Of a stretch of 44,398 nt of DNA, positions 1 to 7,582 are shown in pieces; position 1 is the first letter of the stretch, and every line of letters starts with the position of its first letter. The stretch is from positions 1 through 44,398 of the forward strand of contig DAOSWG010000011.1 in NCBI GenBank assembly GCA_035379945.1. Direction: 5' to 3'. The notes under the pieces were generated by a model. That model saw only the letters and a program-made list of their open reading frames with translations, had not been told where the DNA came from and ran no database searches. A program made the position numbers and the translations under genes. This stretch comes from JAAYZB01 sp035379945 (GTDB lineage Bacteria > Bacillota_I > Bacilli_A > Izemoplasmatales > Hujiaoplasmataceae).

Positions 1-284
1 AAGGGCGGAGATATTTCCGTAAAGGTGGCGATAACAGGACACACCAAATTCATATATTTGAGCAAAACAGTCACAAAGATATTACTAGGCACATAGCAGT
101 AAGGAACTTTCTGCGTACACATCCTGACATCGCTTTAGAGTATGGTGAATTAAAGATGAAACTGGCTAATCGGTTCCCGGAGAATATTGAAGGCTACTGC
201 GCTGGTAAGGATGCATTTGTAAAGCAACTAGAAAAGGATGCTTTGCTGTGGTATCAAAATAATAAATCATACAAAACACAATAG
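1..284 (+). CDS. GrpB-family protein, C-terminal part
   Basis: An open frame enters from the left edge (codons in phase with position 3) and ends at TAG 282-284. The readable 93 or so residues run RRYFRKGG, RTHQIHIFEQNS, RHIAVRNFLRTHPDIALEYGELK and end with a WYQNN tail. This is the pattern of the GrpB/UPF0157 family, a nucleotidyltransferase-fold group of unclear biochemical role. The N-terminal half lies outside the window, so completeness cannot be judged. It reads in the same direction as the Vat-like gene 34 bp downstream and shares its AT-rich composition. No function beyond family membership is claimed. Confidence 0.8.
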   Translation, partial: GRRYFRKGGDNRTHQIHIFEQNSHKDITRHIAVRNFLRTHPDIALEYGELKMKLANRFPENIEGYCAGKDAFVKQLEKDALLWYQNNKSYKTQ

Positions 285-318
285 AAATATATAAAAGTAT
301 GAAAGAGAGGTATATCCT

Positions 319-957
319 ATGATAGGACCAGATAAGAAAAAGCTATATCCAAATGAAAACATAAAAACAGTTTGCTATATAAGTAATCTACCTAAAAGGA
401 GCAATGTTGAGATTGGAGATTACACCTACTATAGTGATAATAAAAACTCACCAGAGAAATTTTATGACAATATAGAGCATCATTATGAATTTCTAGGAGA
501 TAAGCTGATAATAGGCAAGTTCTGTGCAATTGCCGAGGGTATTAAGTTTATTATGAATGGTGCAAATCACAGAATGGATGGAATTACGACTTATCCCTTT
601 AACATCTTTGGTAGTGGATGGGAAAAGGTGACCCCTACAATTGAGCAACTCCCTTTCAAGGGAGACACAGTACTTGGAAATGATGTTTGGATTGGCCAGA
701 ATGTCACTATTATGCCAGGTGTTAAAATTGGTGATGGTGCGATTATTGCTGCTAACTCAACAGTAGTAAAAAGTGTTGAACCATATACAATATATGGTGG
801 GAATCCAGCTAAGTATATAAAAAAACGATTTAGTGACGAAAAGATTGAATTCTTGCTAAAGCTTCAATGGTGGAACTGGGATGAAGAAAAGATATTTAAT
901 AATCTTGAAAAGTTAACATCCGAAGAAGGGCTAGAACAATTAATGAAAAATCCTTAG
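319..957 (+). CDS. Vat-family (streptogramin A/xenobiotic) O-acetyltransferase
   Basis: 212 residues, the usual length of Vat/CatB-type acetyltransferases, which use acetyl-CoA to acetylate a drug hydroxyl in the cytoplasm. The protein is a left-handed beta-helix enzyme: hexapeptide repeats are visible at about residues 115-150 (GNDVWIGQNVTIMPG, VKIGDGAIIAANS), and the catalytic-loop motif MNGANHRMDG at about 79-88 carries the presumed catalytic His. The start LYPNENIK and the C-terminal WWNW segment also match the Vat subfamily. The ATG follows GAGAGG at a good distance. Family assignment is firm; whether the substrate is a streptogramin is inference, since chromosomal Vat homologues of unknown substrate are common. 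The gene sits beside IS remnants in AT-rich DNA, consistent with transfer. Confidence 0.88.
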   Translation: MIGPDKKKLYPNENIKTVCYISNLPKRSNVEIGDYTYYSDNKNSPEKFYDNIEHHYEFLGDKLIIGKFCAIAEGIKFIMNGANHRMDGITTYPFNIFGSGWEKVTPTIEQLPFKGDTVLGNDVWIGQNVTIMPGVKIGDGAIIAANSTVVKSVEPYTIYGGNPAKYIKKRFSDEKIEFLLKLQWWNWDEEKIFNNLEKLTSEEGLEQLMKNP

Positions 958-966
958 GAGTTTAAC

Positions 967-1080
967 ATGAGAACGCTAATTTCCAATTTATCGTTGACTG
1001 TTCTACCAAACGGACATATTGAGATTGACTGCATCTACCGAACAGGCAAAAACTGTGGACTGTATCTACCGAACCGATAG
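967..1080 (+). CDS. Small ORF (37 aa), possible recombinase-tail remnant
   Basis: An ATG at 967 follows AGGAG (956-960) at six bases, better than chance. The 37-aa product is MRTLISNLSLTVLPNGHIEI followed by a short Cys-containing tail. The pattern LTVLPNGHIEID loosely resembles the last strands of large serine recombinases, but the match is weak. A near-perfect 17-bp direct repeat (1027-1043 and 1058-1074) sits 31 bp apart, so the second copy is in another frame. Without the duplication the frame would continue through CGCCN to TAA. It may be a decayed gene tail. Confidence 0.3.
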   Translation: MRTLISNLSLTVLPNGHIEIDCIYRTGKNCGLYLPNR

Positions 1081-1193
1081 GTTGGAAATGTGCGGTTGTT
1101 GTAATTAAAAAAATCCAGTCGAGCCACGTTGAAAACATCGTATTGCTTGAATTAAAATAGCCCTATAAAGCCATCAAATAAGCAAACAAGAAG

Positions 1194-1226
1194 CCGTATT
1201 TCTATTAATACGGATCATTTTTTTGT
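1194..1226 (+). terminator. Rho-independent terminator
   Basis: CCGTATT (1194-1200) pairs with AATACGG (1207-1213) across a six-base loop, followed shortly by a run of seven T. It would end transcription from the acetyltransferase and the small ORF. Confidence 0.65.
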
Positions 1227-1304
1227 TTTTGCATTAAAATATATCATCTATATGTTACTTCAATATGGAAGTCAAAATTGCTTATAGTGCATGTGAACAT
1301 ATAA

Positions 1305-1394
1305 AAATGGTATCCAATTCACGATAGAATAAAATTAACTCTAGGTGGTTATTCACCTATTCAATATAGATTAATGAATCAACAAATGATATAA
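1305..1394 (+). pseudogene. IS3-family transposase C-terminal remnant
   Basis: Read in phase with 1308, this stretch translates as KWYPIHDRIKLTLGGYSPIQ followed by YRLMNQQMI and a TAA. That is the diagnostic end of IS3/IS150-family OrfB transposases (usually KWYNxxRIKxxLGGxSPxQYR). The frame is closed by TAA at 1302-1304, and no further upstream transposase sequence was recognised. It is therefore a scrap, not an active element. No terminal inverted repeats were found. The tail carries a TATAAT (1390-1395) that may serve as the -10 box for the next gene. Confidence 0.75.
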
Positions 1395-1453
1395 TAACTA
1401 CAAAGAACATAAAGTACAAGAAAATGGCATCAATTCAAAAAAAGGGAGATATT

Positions 1454-2284
1454 ATGAAAATCATTTTAAGCAGAAAAGGTTTTGATTCAAACATAGGTAA
1501 AACTACTAGTCCAATATTCGAAAATGGTGACATGATTTCATTTCCAATACCAGAAAAAGAAACTGAGGGAGTTAGCAAAGAAGAGTTTAGTATGCTTCAA
1601 TATAATGGAATAGACCTATCTGAACTACTTAATCAGCTAGGGTATGGGAGAGATAAAAATCAAGTATGTCATATTGATCCAGATTTAGTTAAAGATAGAA
1701 GAGTACAAGTTGTAGATGGTTGGAATGCAATTTTTGGCCAATGTGATAGTGCAGCTATGTATTTAAATAATCAGTCAGTCAATATAGGCGATATTTTCCT
1801 TTTTTTCGGTAATTTTCATCATGTAACGGAATATGACAAAGGTTTATATAAAAAGACGAGAAAAAGAGGAGATTTTTATAAAGATAATGACATTCAAGTT
1901 ATCTGGGGATATTTACAAGTGGGAGAAATTATTCCTAAAGAAAAACAACAGAACTATAAGTGGCATCCTCATTCTATGGATTATTATGTAAATAACAAAA
2001 CCAATACTATGTATAAGGCAAATGAAAAATTAAGTTTTAATCCAAATAAAGATGGTTATGGAATTTTTAAATTCAGTGAGCATCGTGTTTTAACAGAAAG
2101 AGGTTATTCAAAAGCAAATTGGAAGAAAGACCAGGTATATTTGGAAAGTAACATTTGTGGTAATAGACACAATTCATCAAAGAAACCAGAAAATACAATT
2201 TACTATCAAGGACAGTGGCAAGAACTCGTTTTAAAAGAATCCAAGGAATGTGAAGATTGGGCAAAAAAAATTATTGAAGAATAA
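1454..2284 (+). CDS. Nmad3-type putative nucleotide-modification-associated protein
   Basis: The start is set at ATG 1454, five bases after GGGAG (1444-1448); the frame also has an upstream ATG at 1424 without a better site. The 276-aa product begins MKIILSRKGFDSNIGKTTSP and contains SFPIPEKE, CHIDPDL, FGQCDSAAMYL, GDIFLFFGNFHHV, WGYLQVGEII, HPH, NTMYKA and a late YYQGQWQELV. This ordered set is what I know from the Nmad3 domain (nucleotide modification-associated domain 3), described computationally near DNA-modification and defence genes; its chemistry is unknown. No membrane segment or signal peptide is seen. It stands alone here, without an obvious methylase or nuclease beside it. It ends 30 bp before the convergent gene. 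Confidence 0.72.
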   Translation: MKIILSRKGFDSNIGKTTSPIFENGDMISFPIPEKETEGVSKEEFSMLQYNGIDLSELLNQLGYGRDKNQVCHIDPDLVKDRRVQVVDGWNAIFGQCDSAAMYLNNQSVNIGDIFLFFGNFHHVTEYDKGLYKKTRKRGDFYKDNDIQVIWGYLQVGEIIPKEKQQNYKWHPHSMDYYVNNKTNTMYKANEKLSFNPNKDGYGIFKFSEHRVLTERGYSKANWKKDQVYLESNICGNRHNSSKKPENTIYYQGQWQELVLKESKECEDWAKKIIEE

Positions 2285-2314
2285 TCTCCAATAATCATTT
2301 CAACATCTCGTGTT

Positions 2315-2974
2315 TTACATGTGTTTTATGTAATTGTTATCAATGGTAAATCTATTAAATTCTTTAATCATCTTGATAATGTCTTTGTTTGTTATGTCTT
2401 TTGCATACTTTTGATGATAAGTAGAAACAAGCATTCTGCTTATATGACCTAATGCATTATTTAGTTCAACATAATCATCATTTTTAAACAATTTATTCAG
2501 TTCATATTCAACTGACCTTTTCATTTTATTATACATGTATAAATCAAAACTACTATTTTCAGAAAGACCAATGGTGTTATTTGGTTCAATGATGAAGTAA
2601 TCGACTTCACCTTGACCATTTGCATTTTCTTCAGCCCTTGTTCTTATAATCATAGGAGTTACCTTTTTACCATAATATTTTTCGACTAAAGATGATAGCA
2701 TTATTGCTGTTGTCTTTTTTTCTGGTAATTCCTCCAATGTCTGAATCATGGATTCAACTAAAGTGTAAGGTGAAATCTTAAGTCTATTTCTACTTTTTTC
2801 TTCATCTATTAACTCAAGTCGATACTTTACAAAATCCATGCTGAAAATAACAAATTTCCCCACACCATCTTCCACAACAATAGCGTAATCATTATTCTCC
2901 ATAATTGGATCAAGATTTTTTAAGTCTTTTTCAAGAGCCTCTTTTGTTATTATTCCTTTAAAATCAAGTTTCAT
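2315..2974 (-). CDS. Phd/YefM-like N-terminal domain protein (219 aa), function unknown
   Basis: The minus-strand ATG at 2974 follows AGGTGG. Residues about 10-55 (ALEKDLKNLDPIMENNDYAI, then VVEDGVGKFVIFSMDFVKYR) resemble the DNA-binding/dimerisation fold of Phd/YefM antitoxins, though weakly. Residues about 75-135 look like a second, possibly winged-helix-like part (TTAIMLSSLVEKYYG), and the C-terminal 80 residues are Lys/Asn-rich and helical. At 219 aa it is much longer than a classical antitoxin (about 80-90). It is divergent from the SEL1 gene and shares a repeat-rich 100-bp intergenic region with it, so it may be the local transcription regulator. That role is inference. Confidence 0.5.
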   Translation of the reverse strand: MKLDFKGIITKEALEKDLKNLDPIMENNDYAIVVEDGVGKFVIFSMDFVKYRLELIDEEKSRNRLKISPYTLVESMIQTLEELPEKKTTAIMLSSLVEKYYGKKVTPMIIRTRAEENANGQGEVDYFIIEPNNTIGLSENSSFDLYMYNKMKRSVEYELNKLFKNDDYVELNNALGHISRMLVSTYHQKYAKDITNKDIIKMIKEFNRFTIDNNYIKHM

Positions 2975-2984
2975 CTAACCACCT

Positions 2985-3077
2985 CATGATAAATTCTATC
3001 ATGTTTTTGAGAAAAAGTATAGAATAGTATATACATAACCATAAAAAGTGATATAATAGTATTGAATAGTATAATAC
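2985..3077. promoter_or_regulatory. Divergent control region with palindrome and direct repeats
   Basis: Between the minus-strand regulator-like gene and the SEL1 gene lie a perfect inverted repeat, CATGATA-AATTC-TATCATG (2985-3003), and two direct repeats sharing GAATAGTATA: GTATAGAATAGTATATAC at 3017-3034 and GTATTGAATAGTATAATAC at 3059-3077. Possible rightward -10 boxes TATAAT at 3052-3057 and 3070-3075 overlap the repeats. On the minus strand TTATGG, 17 bp, TATACT also falls in the first repeat. This geometry suggests operators controlling both directions. Confidence 0.55.
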
Positions 3078-3098
3078 ATGTATAATAAGGAGAAGAAA

Positions 3099-4853
3099 AT
3101 GGTTAACGAAAAGTTTAGTGAAGCAATAAAGAGATTTGAGTGTAAAGATTATGAAAAAGCAATAGATCTATTTAAAAGTATTTCGGAAAAACATGTTTTA
3201 TCAATGTATTATCTAGGTGCTATGTATCGTTTCGGTTTAGGTGTTAAAGAGGATCAAAAAGAAGCATTCAAATGGTTTTTAAAAGCAGCTAAACTTGGAC
3301 ACGTTGAGTCACAGTTTTTGGTTGGATGTGCTTATACAGGTAATGATTTTTTGATAGATTGTGAAACTGAACTTGTTAAATGTGATAGAAAACTTTTATA
3401 TTCAAATTGGTTACAGGACACTTCTGTTTGGCAAGATTCATTACCTTTCTTTGAACTATCAGGAGTTGGAACTGAGCCCAATGATGCTGAAGCTTTTAAA
3501 TGGATATCTAGAGCTGCAGTGCAAGGTTATGTAAGAGCACAAGTTGTTTTAGCAGACATGTATGATTGGGGAAATCATGTCGAAGAAGATAAAGAAAAAG
3601 CAATGCTCTGGTATGAAAAAGCTGCAAGTAATCAAAATACTGAAGCAATGAGAAAACTAGGAGCTTTGTTGTATGAAAATAAGTCGGATATAAACAAGAG
3701 GATAGAATGGTTGAAAAAGGCTTTTGATTTAGGCGATCAGCGAGCAGCATTTGTTCTCGGAAAAGTATATGAAAGAGATATCAGAGAAGAAGGACATATA
3801 AAACAAGCTATACACTGGTATAAGATTGGAGCTGAAAAACATAATTGCTTTGAATCACAGCTTAAACTTGGTGATTTTGCACTTAAAGGAATAGGACAAA
3901 ACAAAGATATCACTCAAGCAGTTTATTGGTACAAAAAAGCGATTAAAACATACAATCTAACTCGAAACGATAGTTATTATGGTCTACCATATGAAAGATT
4001 GTTTGACCTCTACGCAAAAGGCTATAAGGTTTTAATTAGTGAAAATGAATACATAGAATACCTAAAAGTTCCGGCTAATTATTCTAACGATTCTGCAAGA
4101 ATAGCATTAAGAGAGTATTACAAAAAAGGTTATGATGTAGGTGAAGAAAACAAAAAGTTCATTGAATTATTAGCTAGTGCTGAGCAAGGTGATAAAAGTG
4201 CTCAAATTAAGTTCGGATATCTATATGTAGTAGATAAATTTCTTGATGAAACATCAGTAAGACGTGTGAAAGATTGGTTTTTAGATGATGCAGTCAATGG
4301 AGACGTTGATGCACAATATCTTATTGCTCATGTCTATAATAGTTATACAAGTCAACAAGAACATCATTATTGGCTGAAAAAAGCCGCAGATCAAGGACAT
4401 TCGGCAGCTCAGTATAAGTTTGGGATAGAAAACAAAGATGAAAATCCAAGTGATTATATCGAATATATCAAGTTAGCATCAAAAAGTAATGTATATGCTC
4501 AGATAGAACTAGGATACAACTATGCTCATGGTCAGTATGTATGCAAGAGCTATTTGGATGCATACAATTTATATCAAAAAGCTGCAGATAATATGAAGAA
4601 AATCGAAGATATTCGTGAGTTAAGAATAATTAATAATATTAAAATCCGTTACAACGCAGCAAATGATGAAGCTGAACAATTAGCTCTAAATGATGATGTT
4701 GATGCTCAATTGTATATGGGCTGTTTGTATCAATATGGTTTTGAAATAAAACGTAACAAAGAAAAGGCGGTATACTGGTATGAACTGGCCAATACAAATG
4801 GAAGTGTGGAAGCTTCTGAGCAATTGATTATTATTGATAATGAAATGATATAA
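3099..4853 (+). CDS. SEL1-repeat protein, copy 1 (584 aa)
   Basis: The start is ATG 3099, six bases after AAGGAG (3087-3092); the in-frame ATG at 3078 lies before that site. The protein is built of SEL1-like tetratricopeptide repeats spread along its length: near residue 40 (YYLGAMYRFGLGVKED), around 130-180 (AEAFKWISRAAVQGY, EKAMLWYEKAA), around 225-290 (HWYKIGAE, AVYWYKKAI), around 410-440 (HHYWLKKAADQGHSAAQYKFG) and near the end (AVYWYELANTNGS). No signal peptide or membrane segment is seen, so it is probably cytoplasmic. SEL1 arrays act as protein-binding scaffolds. It is a close paralogue of the gene at 5095, with nearly identical DNA in the C-terminal third. It is followed after 3 bp by a decayed copy of the 117-aa partner gene. 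Confidence 0.85.
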   Translation: MVNEKFSEAIKRFECKDYEKAIDLFKSISEKHVLSMYYLGAMYRFGLGVKEDQKEAFKWFLKAAKLGHVESQFLVGCAYTGNDFLIDCETELVKCDRKLLYSNWLQDTSVWQDSLPFFELSGVGTEPNDAEAFKWISRAAVQGYVRAQVVLADMYDWGNHVEEDKEKAMLWYEKAASNQNTEAMRKLGALLYENKSDINKRIEWLKKAFDLGDQRAAFVLGKVYERDIREEGHIKQAIHWYKIGAEKHNCFESQLKLGDFALKGIGQNKDITQAVYWYKKAIKTYNLTRNDSYYGLPYERLFDLYAKGYKVLISENEYIEYLKVPANYSNDSARIALREYYKKGYDVGEENKKFIELLASAEQGDKSAQIKFGYLYVVDKFLDETSVRRVKDWFLDDAVNGDVDAQYLIAHVYNSYTSQQEHHYWLKKAADQGHSAAQYKFGIENKDENPSDYIEYIKLASKSNVYAQIELGYNYAHGQYVCKSYLDAYNLYQKAADNMKKIEDIRELRIINNIKIRYNAANDEAEQLALNDDVDAQLYMGCLYQYGFEIKRNKEKAVYWYELANTNGSVEASEQLIIIDNEMI

Positions 4854-4856
4854 CCT

Positions 4857-5020
4857 ATGAATCAAAAAATTGAAGCATGTGCTTAGAGAAGTGAAGTATA
4901 AACTTAACTAAGATCATGAACTTTACAAAGGGGTTATATGTTCACCTGTACAACTGAAATGATTTATGAGACATACAGTGACAATACAATAGGTATTTCT
5001 GTCAGATGGTTTGGGTGAAT
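4857..5020 (+). pseudogene. Decayed copy of the 117-aa partner gene
   Basis: An ATG starts 3 bp after the SEL1 stop, exactly as in the intact unit (stop 6847-6849, ATG 6853), giving MNQKIEACA then a stop, versus MDEKRLKKV in the intact gene. Further on, LYKGVICSP and, in another frame, FTCTTEMIYETYSDNTIGIS followed by VRWFG match HKGFVSPTCTAKKLDVLYGD, NSIGIYVRWFG of the intact protein. Stops and at least one frameshift break it, and it ends at TGA right after VRWFG. It shows that the duplicated unit contained both genes. Confidence 0.8.
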
Positions 5021-5094
5021 AGCATATACATACATAAAAATAAATGTATAACAGAAGTGCTTAGTATAATACATTTATAGAAAAGAGGGGTATT

Positions 5095-6849
5095 ATGAAT
5101 CAAAACGTTTTGAACGAAGCGATTAAGCGATTCGAGTGCAGCGATTATGAAAAAGCTATATATCTATTTAAAAGTATAGCAGATGATCATGTTTTAGCAA
5201 TGTATTATCTAGGTTCAATGTATCGCATGGGTTTGGGGGTTAAGGAAGACCACAAAGAGGGATTCAAACTATTCTTGAAAGCGGCTAAATTAGGACATGC
5301 TGAATCACAGTTTTTAGTTGGGTGCGCTTATACTGGGAGTGGTATTTATAATCATAGTGAAACAGAGCTTGTGAGATTTGATATAGAAACAATTTTAGAA
5401 AAATCGGTGAAAGACAACTCTGTATGGCAAGATTCAATACCTTTCTATCATCTTGATGGAATTGGCGTCGAACCGAATAATAAAGAAGCAATTAAATGGT
5501 TATCTAAAGCAGCAGAACAGAACTATGTTAACGCACAAATTGTATTAGGTGATATATATAACTGGGGAGTCATCGTTGATAATGATAAAGAAAAAGCAAA
5601 ACAATGGTATGAAAAAGCTGCAAGCAATCAAAATTCCAAAGCAGTGAGAGAGCTAGCATTTTTCTTTTCCAGAAATAAAAATGATTTAGCTAATAAGATA
5701 AAGATGCTGATAAAAGCACATGCTTTGGGGGATAATCTTGCAGCATATTTTCTTGGGAAAACATATGAAAGAGATATTAAAGAAGAAGGACATATTGAAC
5801 AAGCGGTTTACTGGTATAAGATTGGTGCAGAAACACAAAATTGTTATAATTCACAACTTGAACTTGGTGAGTTTGCACTTAATGGAATAGGACAAAAAAA
5901 AGATATTAAACAAGCAGTAACTTGGTATAAAAAAGCAATAGAGACATTTAATTTGATACATCATTATAGCCATTATGGTCAAGCAAATGAAAGATTAATT
6001 GACCTCTATGAAAAAGGGTATAAGGATTTAATTACCGAAAACGAATACATAGAATACCTCAAAGGTGCAGTAGAAAGTTCTAAGGATTCTGCAAGATATA
6101 AATTAAGAGAGTACTACAAAAAAGGTTATGATGTAGGTGAAGAAAACAAAAAGTTCTTTGAATTATTAGATAGTGCTCAGCAAGGTGATAAAAATGCTCA
6201 AATAAAGTTCGGTTATCTATATATAGTGGATAAGTTCATTGATGAATCAACAATAAGAATTGTGAAAGATTGGTTTTTAAATGATGCAGTCAATGGAGAC
6301 GTTGATGCACAATACCTTATTGCCAATGTCTATAATAGTTATACTAGTCAACAAGAACATCATTATTGGTTGAAGAAGGCTGCCGATCAAGGGCACTCAG
6401 CAGCTCAGTATAAGTTTGGGATAGAAAACAAGGATGAAAATCCAAGTGACTATATCCAATACATTATGCTGGCATCAGAAAGTAATGTCGATGCACAGAT
6501 TGAATTAGGATATAACTACGCTCATGGTAAGTATGTATGCAAGAACTATTTGGATGCATACAATTTATATCAAAAAGCTGCGGATAATATGAAAGAAATT
6601 GATGATATCGAAGAGTTAAGAACAATTAATAATATTAAAATCCGTTACAACGCAGCAAATGATGAAGCAGAACAATTAGCTCTAAATGGTGATGTTGATG
6701 CTCAATTGTATATGGGCTGTTTATATCAATATGGTTTTGAAATAAAACGCAACAAAGACAAAGCAGTATACTGGTATGAAATGGCAAAAAAACAAGGTAG
6801 TAATGAAGCGCAGATACAACTCAATCTGTTGTATATGGAATTGGAATAG
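5095..6849 (+). CDS. SEL1-repeat protein, copy 2 (584 aa)
   Basis: The ATG at 5095 follows AAAGAGGGG. The length is identical to copy 1 (584 aa), with the same repeat layout: YYLGSMYRMGLGVKED near residue 40, AIKWLSKAAEQNY, AKQWYEKAASNQ, AVYWYKIGAE, AVTWYKKAIETF, HHYWLKKAADQGHSAAQYKFG and a last repeat AVYWYEMAKKQGSNEAQ. Divergence is highest in the first half; the last third is almost identical at the DNA level, suggesting recent duplication or gene conversion. A -10-like TATAAT at 5065-5070 lies in a sequence (TTAGTATAATACATTTATAG) echoing the promoter of copy 1. The intact small gene follows 3 bp downstream, so the pair is probably translated together. No catalytic domain is visible; a scaffold or sensor role is inferred only. 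Confidence 0.85.
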   Translation: MNQNVLNEAIKRFECSDYEKAIYLFKSIADDHVLAMYYLGSMYRMGLGVKEDHKEGFKLFLKAAKLGHAESQFLVGCAYTGSGIYNHSETELVRFDIETILEKSVKDNSVWQDSIPFYHLDGIGVEPNNKEAIKWLSKAAEQNYVNAQIVLGDIYNWGVIVDNDKEKAKQWYEKAASNQNSKAVRELAFFFSRNKNDLANKIKMLIKAHALGDNLAAYFLGKTYERDIKEEGHIEQAVYWYKIGAETQNCYNSQLELGEFALNGIGQKKDIKQAVTWYKKAIETFNLIHHYSHYGQANERLIDLYEKGYKDLITENEYIEYLKGAVESSKDSARYKLREYYKKGYDVGEENKKFFELLDSAQQGDKNAQIKFGYLYIVDKFIDESTIRIVKDWFLNDAVNGDVDAQYLIANVYNSYTSQQEHHYWLKKAADQGHSAAQYKFGIENKDENPSDYIQYIMLASESNVDAQIELGYNYAHGKYVCKNYLDAYNLYQKAADNMKEIDDIEELRTINNIKIRYNAANDEAEQLALNGDVDAQLYMGCLYQYGFEIKRNKDKAVYWYEMAKKQGSNEAQIQLNLLYMELE

Positions 6850-6852
6850 AAT

Positions 6853-7206
6853 ATGGATGAGAAACGATTAAAGAAAGTCCTTATCGAAATAAAAAATGGA
6901 CTAGGCTTAGATTATGCACTACATAAAGGATTTGTAAGTCCAACATGTACAGCTAAGAAACTTGATGTATTATATGGGGATAACTCAATTGGCATATATG
7001 TCAGATGGTTTGGAAAAGATCAAGAGCAACCACAAATTAGAAACATGGATAAACTATACATTAATCATGATTTTGGAAGCGAAAACAGTGATTTTAGAAA
7101 AAGTGAAATAGTCAACATACTTTCTAAATATTATGACGTTGATTGGGATTACTCAGATAAAAAATCAATTCTAATTAAAGAAAAAGGAGAATCGAAAGAT
7201 GCTTGA
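6853..7206 (+). CDS. 117-aa partner of the SEL1 protein, unknown function
   Basis: It starts 3 bp after the SEL1 stop with a weak upstream GGAA; translation is probably coupled. The protein is small, charged and has no membrane segment: MDEKRLKKVLIEIKNGLGLD, then SPTCTAKK, YGDNSIGIYVRWFGKD and a C-terminal half rich in Asp/Tyr/Lys. I do not recognise the family. A broken copy follows the other SEL1 gene at the same spacing, which ties the two genes into one module. Size and position would suit an immunity or adaptor protein, but nothing in the sequence proves that. Confidence 0.7.
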   Translation: MDEKRLKKVLIEIKNGLGLDYALHKGFVSPTCTAKKLDVLYGDNSIGIYVRWFGKDQEQPQIRNMDKLYINHDFGSENSDFRKSEIVNILSKYYDVDWDYSDKKSILIKEKGESKDA

Positions 7207-7396
7207 ATTGTTGATAGTACTAGTTATTATAATTGCAATTATATTGTTATGCATACTAATATTTATATGGAATCAATTAAACAACACAGAATCTAGACTA
7301 GTGAAAATAATAGAGGATAGAATCAGATTAAACAATGTTCATTATGAACTGGATAGACTTGACTTTCCAATTGTTGAAGATGAACCATTGGATTAA
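7199..7396 (+). CDS. Small single-pass membrane protein (65 aa)
   Basis: The ATG overlaps the end of the previous gene by 8 bp and follows AAAGGAG. Residues 2-25 are an uninterrupted hydrophobic helix (LELLIVLVIIIAIILLCILI), followed by a helical, charged cytoplasmic-type tail ending in acidic residues (VEDEPLD). The overlap suggests it is the third gene of the SEL1 unit and may anchor the complex to the membrane. The decayed first unit shows no copy. No family recognised. Confidence 0.65.
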   Translation: MLELLIVLVIIIAIILLCILIFIWNQLNNTESRLVKIIEDRIRLNNVHYELDRLDFPIVEDEPLD

Positions 7397-7435
7397 AAAT
7401 GCAATAAAAATATAAAATAGAAAGAAGGTGAAACA

Positions 7436-7582
7436 ATGCATACTTATGAAGTAACGATAATATTAAAAGGAAACAAAAGAATTGTTGATACAGTTAAGGC
7501 AAGCACAAAGCAAAATGCGAGAGCAGTCATGGAAGCTAGATATCCTGGTGCCAATGTAAGAACACCTCAAAAAATTGACTAG
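7436..7582 (+). CDS. Small protein (48 aa), unknown
   Basis: The ATG at 7436 follows GAAGGTGA at a good distance. The product MHTYEVTIILKGNKRIVDTV continues with KASTKQNARAVMEARYPGAN and ends in KID. The alternating strand-strand-helix pattern with ARAVMEARYPGA resembles short hypothetical proteins found on mobile elements; I know no function. It lies 39 bp after the membrane protein and may be the last gene of the same transcript. Confidence 0.6.
   Translation: MHTYEVTIILKGNKRIVDTVKASTKQNARAVMEARYPGANVRTPQKID

Noticed and set aside
3508..3750. Minus-strand open frames inside the SEL1 genes and other large genes
   Set aside because: They are antisense shadows of clearly coding frames, without ribosome sites or recognisable domains.
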